Of a stretch of 64,000 nt of DNA, positions 62,128-64,000 are shown one piece after another (position 1 is the first letter of the stretch; the number at the start of each line of letters is the position of its first letter). Position numbers and translations under genes: made by a program. Origin of the DNA: Burkholderia sp. IMCC1007 (GTDB lineage Bacteria; Pseudomonadota; Gammaproteobacteria; Burkholderiales; Burkholderiaceae); contig NZ_JAPVQY010000038.1 of the NCBI RefSeq assembly GCF_027257875.1, forward strand, positions 1-64,000, given 5' to 3'. Under the pieces are notes generated by a model. It was given only the letters and a program-made list of their open reading frames with translations. It ran no database searches and was not told where the DNA came from.

Positions 62128-63147
62128 ATGGGCACCACCATTCGCGACGTAGCGCGGGCGGCAGAGGTCTCGATCGGCACCGTTTCGCGCGCGCTGAAAA
62201 ACCAGCCGGGCCTGTCCGAGGCCACGCGGGCGCGCATCGTCGAGATCGCGCAACGGCTCGGCTACGACCCGGCCCAGTTGCGGCCCCGGATCCGCCGGCT
62301 CACCTTCCTGCTGCACCGCCAGCACAACCGCTTTCCCGCCAGCCCGTTCTTCTCGCACGTGCTGCACGGCGTCGAGGACGCGTGCCGCGAGCGCGGCATC
62401 GTGCCGACGCTGCTCACGGTCGGCCCGAACGACGACGTGCTGCGCCAGATGCGGCCGCACGCGCCCGACGCGATCGCGGTGGCCGGCTTCATCGAGCCCG
62501 AGACGATCGAGGCGCTCGCCGCGACCGGCCGCCCGCTCGTGCTGATCGACCTGTGGGCGCCCGGCCTGCGCTCGGTGAACGTCGACAACGCGACGGGCGC
62601 GGCGCTCGCGATGCGCCACCTGCTCGCCATCGGCCGCTCGCGGATCGCGTTCATCGGCGGCTCGGCCGCGCACTACAGCATCGCGCAGCGGGCCATCGGC
62701 TACCGGCGCGCGTTCTTCGAGGCCGGCCGGCTGTTCGACCCGGCCTACGAAGTGACGATCGACGCCGGGCTCGACCCCGACACGGGCGCCGCGCGTGCGA
62801 TGCAGCGCCTGCTCGACGCGCCGGGCCCGCGCCCCGACGCCGTATTCGCGTACAACGACGCGGCCGCACTGGCCGCGCAGCGCGTGTGCATCGCGCGCGG
62901 CGTGCGGATTCCGGAAGACATCGCGATCGTCGGCTTCGACGACATCCCGGCCGCCGCGCATGCGAATCCGCCGCTCACGACGCTCGCCGTCGACAAGGAA
63001 GCGCTCGGCCGCCGCGGCGTCGAACTGCTGCTCGCGGAAGCGCCCGAGCGCACCGAGCTCTCCCTGCCCGTCGAGCTGATCGTGCGGGCCAGCAGCCAGC
63101 CCGCCGGCGCGCCGGCACTCGATACCGCCACGGTCACCGAATCATGA
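62128..63147 (+). CDS. LacI-family repressor
   Basis: 339 residues. The HTH and hinge are at 1-60: TIRDVARAAEVSIGTVSRAL, then GLSEATRARIVEIAQRLGYDP. The periplasmic-binding-like core has VNVDNATGAALAMRHLLAIG, RIAFIGGSAAHYS and IVGFDDIPAAAHANPPLTTL. Stop overlaps the next start (ATGA), so it is co-transcribed with a sugar isomerase gene, which suggests a sugar or sugar phosphate effector. The upstream region has TTTAGTA at 61984-61990 and 61993-61999 and an AT-rich TATACAAT at 62087-62094, which may be its own promoter/operator. Confidence 0.93.
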   Translation: MGTTIRDVARAAEVSIGTVSRALKNQPGLSEATRARIVEIAQRLGYDPAQLRPRIRRLTFLLHRQHNRFPASPFFSHVLHGVEDACRERGIVPTLLTVGPNDDVLRQMRPHAPDAIAVAGFIEPETIEALAATGRPLVLIDLWAPGLRSVNVDNATGAALAMRHLLAIGRSRIAFIGGSAAHYSIAQRAIGYRRAFFEAGRLFDPAYEVTIDAGLDPDTGAARAMQRLLDAPGPRPDAVFAYNDAAALAAQRVCIARGVRIPEDIAIVGFDDIPAAAHANPPLTTLAVDKEALGRRGVELLLAEAPERTELSLPVELIVRASSQPAGAPALDTATVTES

Positions 63148-64000
63148 ACATGCCCCCGGTCCAATCCCGCACGGCCGCGCCGGCCGCCCACGCGCAAGCG
63201 GCGCCGTTCGTCGCGAGCTTCCGCGATCCGTCGTTCCTGCTGTCGCACGTCGAGGACACGCTGCGCTTCTACGCGGCGAACGCGTTCGATCCGACGGGCG
63301 GCTTCCACCACTACTTCCGCGACGACGGCAGCGTCTACAACCGTACGTCGCGGCACCTGGTCAGCAGCTGCCGGTTCGTCTTCAACTACGCGATGGCGTA
63401 CCGCCATTTCGGCGATCCGCGCGATCTCGACTACGCGCGCCACGGGCTGCGCTTCCTGCGCGACGCGCACTGGGACGACGAACTGAAGGGCTACGACTGG
63501 GAACTGGACTGGCGCGACGGCGCGAAGCGCGCGACGCTCGACGGCACGCGCCACTGCTACGGGCTCGCGTTCGTGCTGCTGGCCGCCGCGCACGCGACGA
63601 TGGCCGGCATCGACGAAGCGCGCGCGCTGATCGCGTCGACCTACGAGCTCGCCGAACACCGCTTCTGGGATGCGGCGGCGGGCCTCTACGCGGACGACGC
63701 GACACCCAACTGGATCGTGTCGTCGTACCGCGGCCAGAACGCGAACATGCACATGACGGAAGCGCTGCTCGCAGCCTACGAGGCGACCGGGCACGTCACC
63801 TACCTCGACCGCGCGGAAAAGCTCGCGACCCACATCACGCAGCGCCAGGCCGCGCTGTCGGGCGGCCTCGTGTGGGAGCACTACCACGCGGACTGGTCGG
63901 TCGACTGGGACTACAACAAGGAAGACAGCTCGAACATCTTCCGTCCGTGGGGCTTCCAGCCCGGCCATCAGACCGAATGGGCGAAGCTGCTGCTGATCCT
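63144..64000 (+). CDS. AGE-family sugar epimerase/isomerase, partial
   Basis: At least 285 residues; the 3' end is beyond the window. Start MNMPPVQSRTAAP overlaps the LacI stop. N-acylglucosamine 2-epimerase/YihS (alpha/alpha)6 barrel: FDPTGGFHHYFRDDGSVY, RFVFNYAMAYRHFGD, the conserved RHCYGLAFVLLAAAHA (with His and Tyr), YRGQNANMHMTEALLAAYEATG and WDYNKEDSSNIFRPWGFQPGHQTEW. The Arg/His pattern fits mannose isomerase or related ketose-aldose isomerases. With the LacI gene it probably makes a sugar-use operon. Confidence 0.9.
   Translation, partial: MNMPPVQSRTAAPAAHAQAAPFVASFRDPSFLLSHVEDTLRFYAANAFDPTGGFHHYFRDDGSVYNRTSRHLVSSCRFVFNYAMAYRHFGDPRDLDYARHGLRFLRDAHWDDELKGYDWELDWRDGAKRATLDGTRHCYGLAFVLLAAAHATMAGIDEARALIASTYELAEHRFWDAAAGLYADDATPNWIVSSYRGQNANMHMTEALLAAYEATGHVTYLDRAEKLATHITQRQAALSGGLVWEHYHADWSVDWDYNKEDSSNIFRPWGFQPGHQTEWAKLLLI

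Noticed and set aside
1..64000. tRNA or rRNA genes
   Set aside because: I looked through the intergenic stretches and saw no cloverleaf or rRNA-like sequence; a covariance-model search would settle it.

Overview
The window is GC-rich, densely coded DNA. Gene content points to a Burkholderia chromosome, most likely the large chromosome of a Burkholderia cepacia complex member: aceK, a beta carbonic anhydrase, bioA-bioF-bioD-bioB, a fused indolepyruvate ferredoxin oxidoreductase, KirBac, a Burkholderia-type porin and many LysR/GST/EamA genes. The species is inferred from protein resemblance only.

Positions 1-7490 are accessory. A frameshifted IS30 transposase at the left edge is followed by four minus-strand modules made of Rhs/YD-repeat debris, a C-terminal toxin domain and a small immunity-like gene. 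From 5' to 3' on the minus strand they are: a JAB/JAMM-like toxin with its partner, a YD remnant with an orphan immunity gene whose toxin seems deleted, an ADP-ribosyltransferase-like toxin with its partner, and a truncated YD-LysM protein with an unassigned toxin domain and its partner. A 115-bp direct repeat links two of the YD segments. The right boundary cuts into a plus-strand TPR gene.

Positions 8245-30145 look like core genome: a SWIM zinc-finger/MBL-fold group, aceK, carbonic anhydrase, an SDR, a YchJ-like protein, a secreted alpha/beta hydrolase, the overlapping biotin operon ending in a terminator shared with cutC, an EAL phosphodiesterase, a CPA1 Na+/H+ antiporter and a 1190-aa indolepyruvate oxidoreductase.

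Positions 30146-32031 hold no convincing gene. They contain an array of about 54-bp units (CTCACC...CACAGC...TATCCACA) spaced at about 88-90 bp or longer intervals, in three blocks of alternating strand. Each unit ends in a sequence at or near the DnaA box TTATCCACA. This is the most unusual non-coding structure in the window.

Positions 32032-46153 carry an acetyltransferase, GSTs, a KirBac channel, a sulfate-binding protein, a DapA-family enzyme, a VapBC-type toxin-antitoxin pair, a LysR/MFS divergent pair, a LysR/GST divergent pair and a three-subunit molybdenum aldehyde oxidoreductase (paoABC-like) with a Tat signal on its Fe-S subunit.

Positions 46675-64000 carry a small lipoprotein, a phospholipase C deletion scar, a RBBP9-like hydrolase, a five-gene run (VOC protein, GhrA-like reductase, HMG-CoA lyase, YbaK-like editing protein, DUF1289), a divergent EamA/Lrp pair, a fluoroacetate-dehalogenase-type hydrolase, a nitronate monooxygenase-like enzyme, a LysR regulator, a porin, a Gly/His-rich exported protein, a bile-acid-symporter-like transporter, a 22-unit heptamer repeat, an EAL/degenerate GGDEF protein, and a LacI regulator overlapping a sugar epimerase/isomerase gene that runs off the window.
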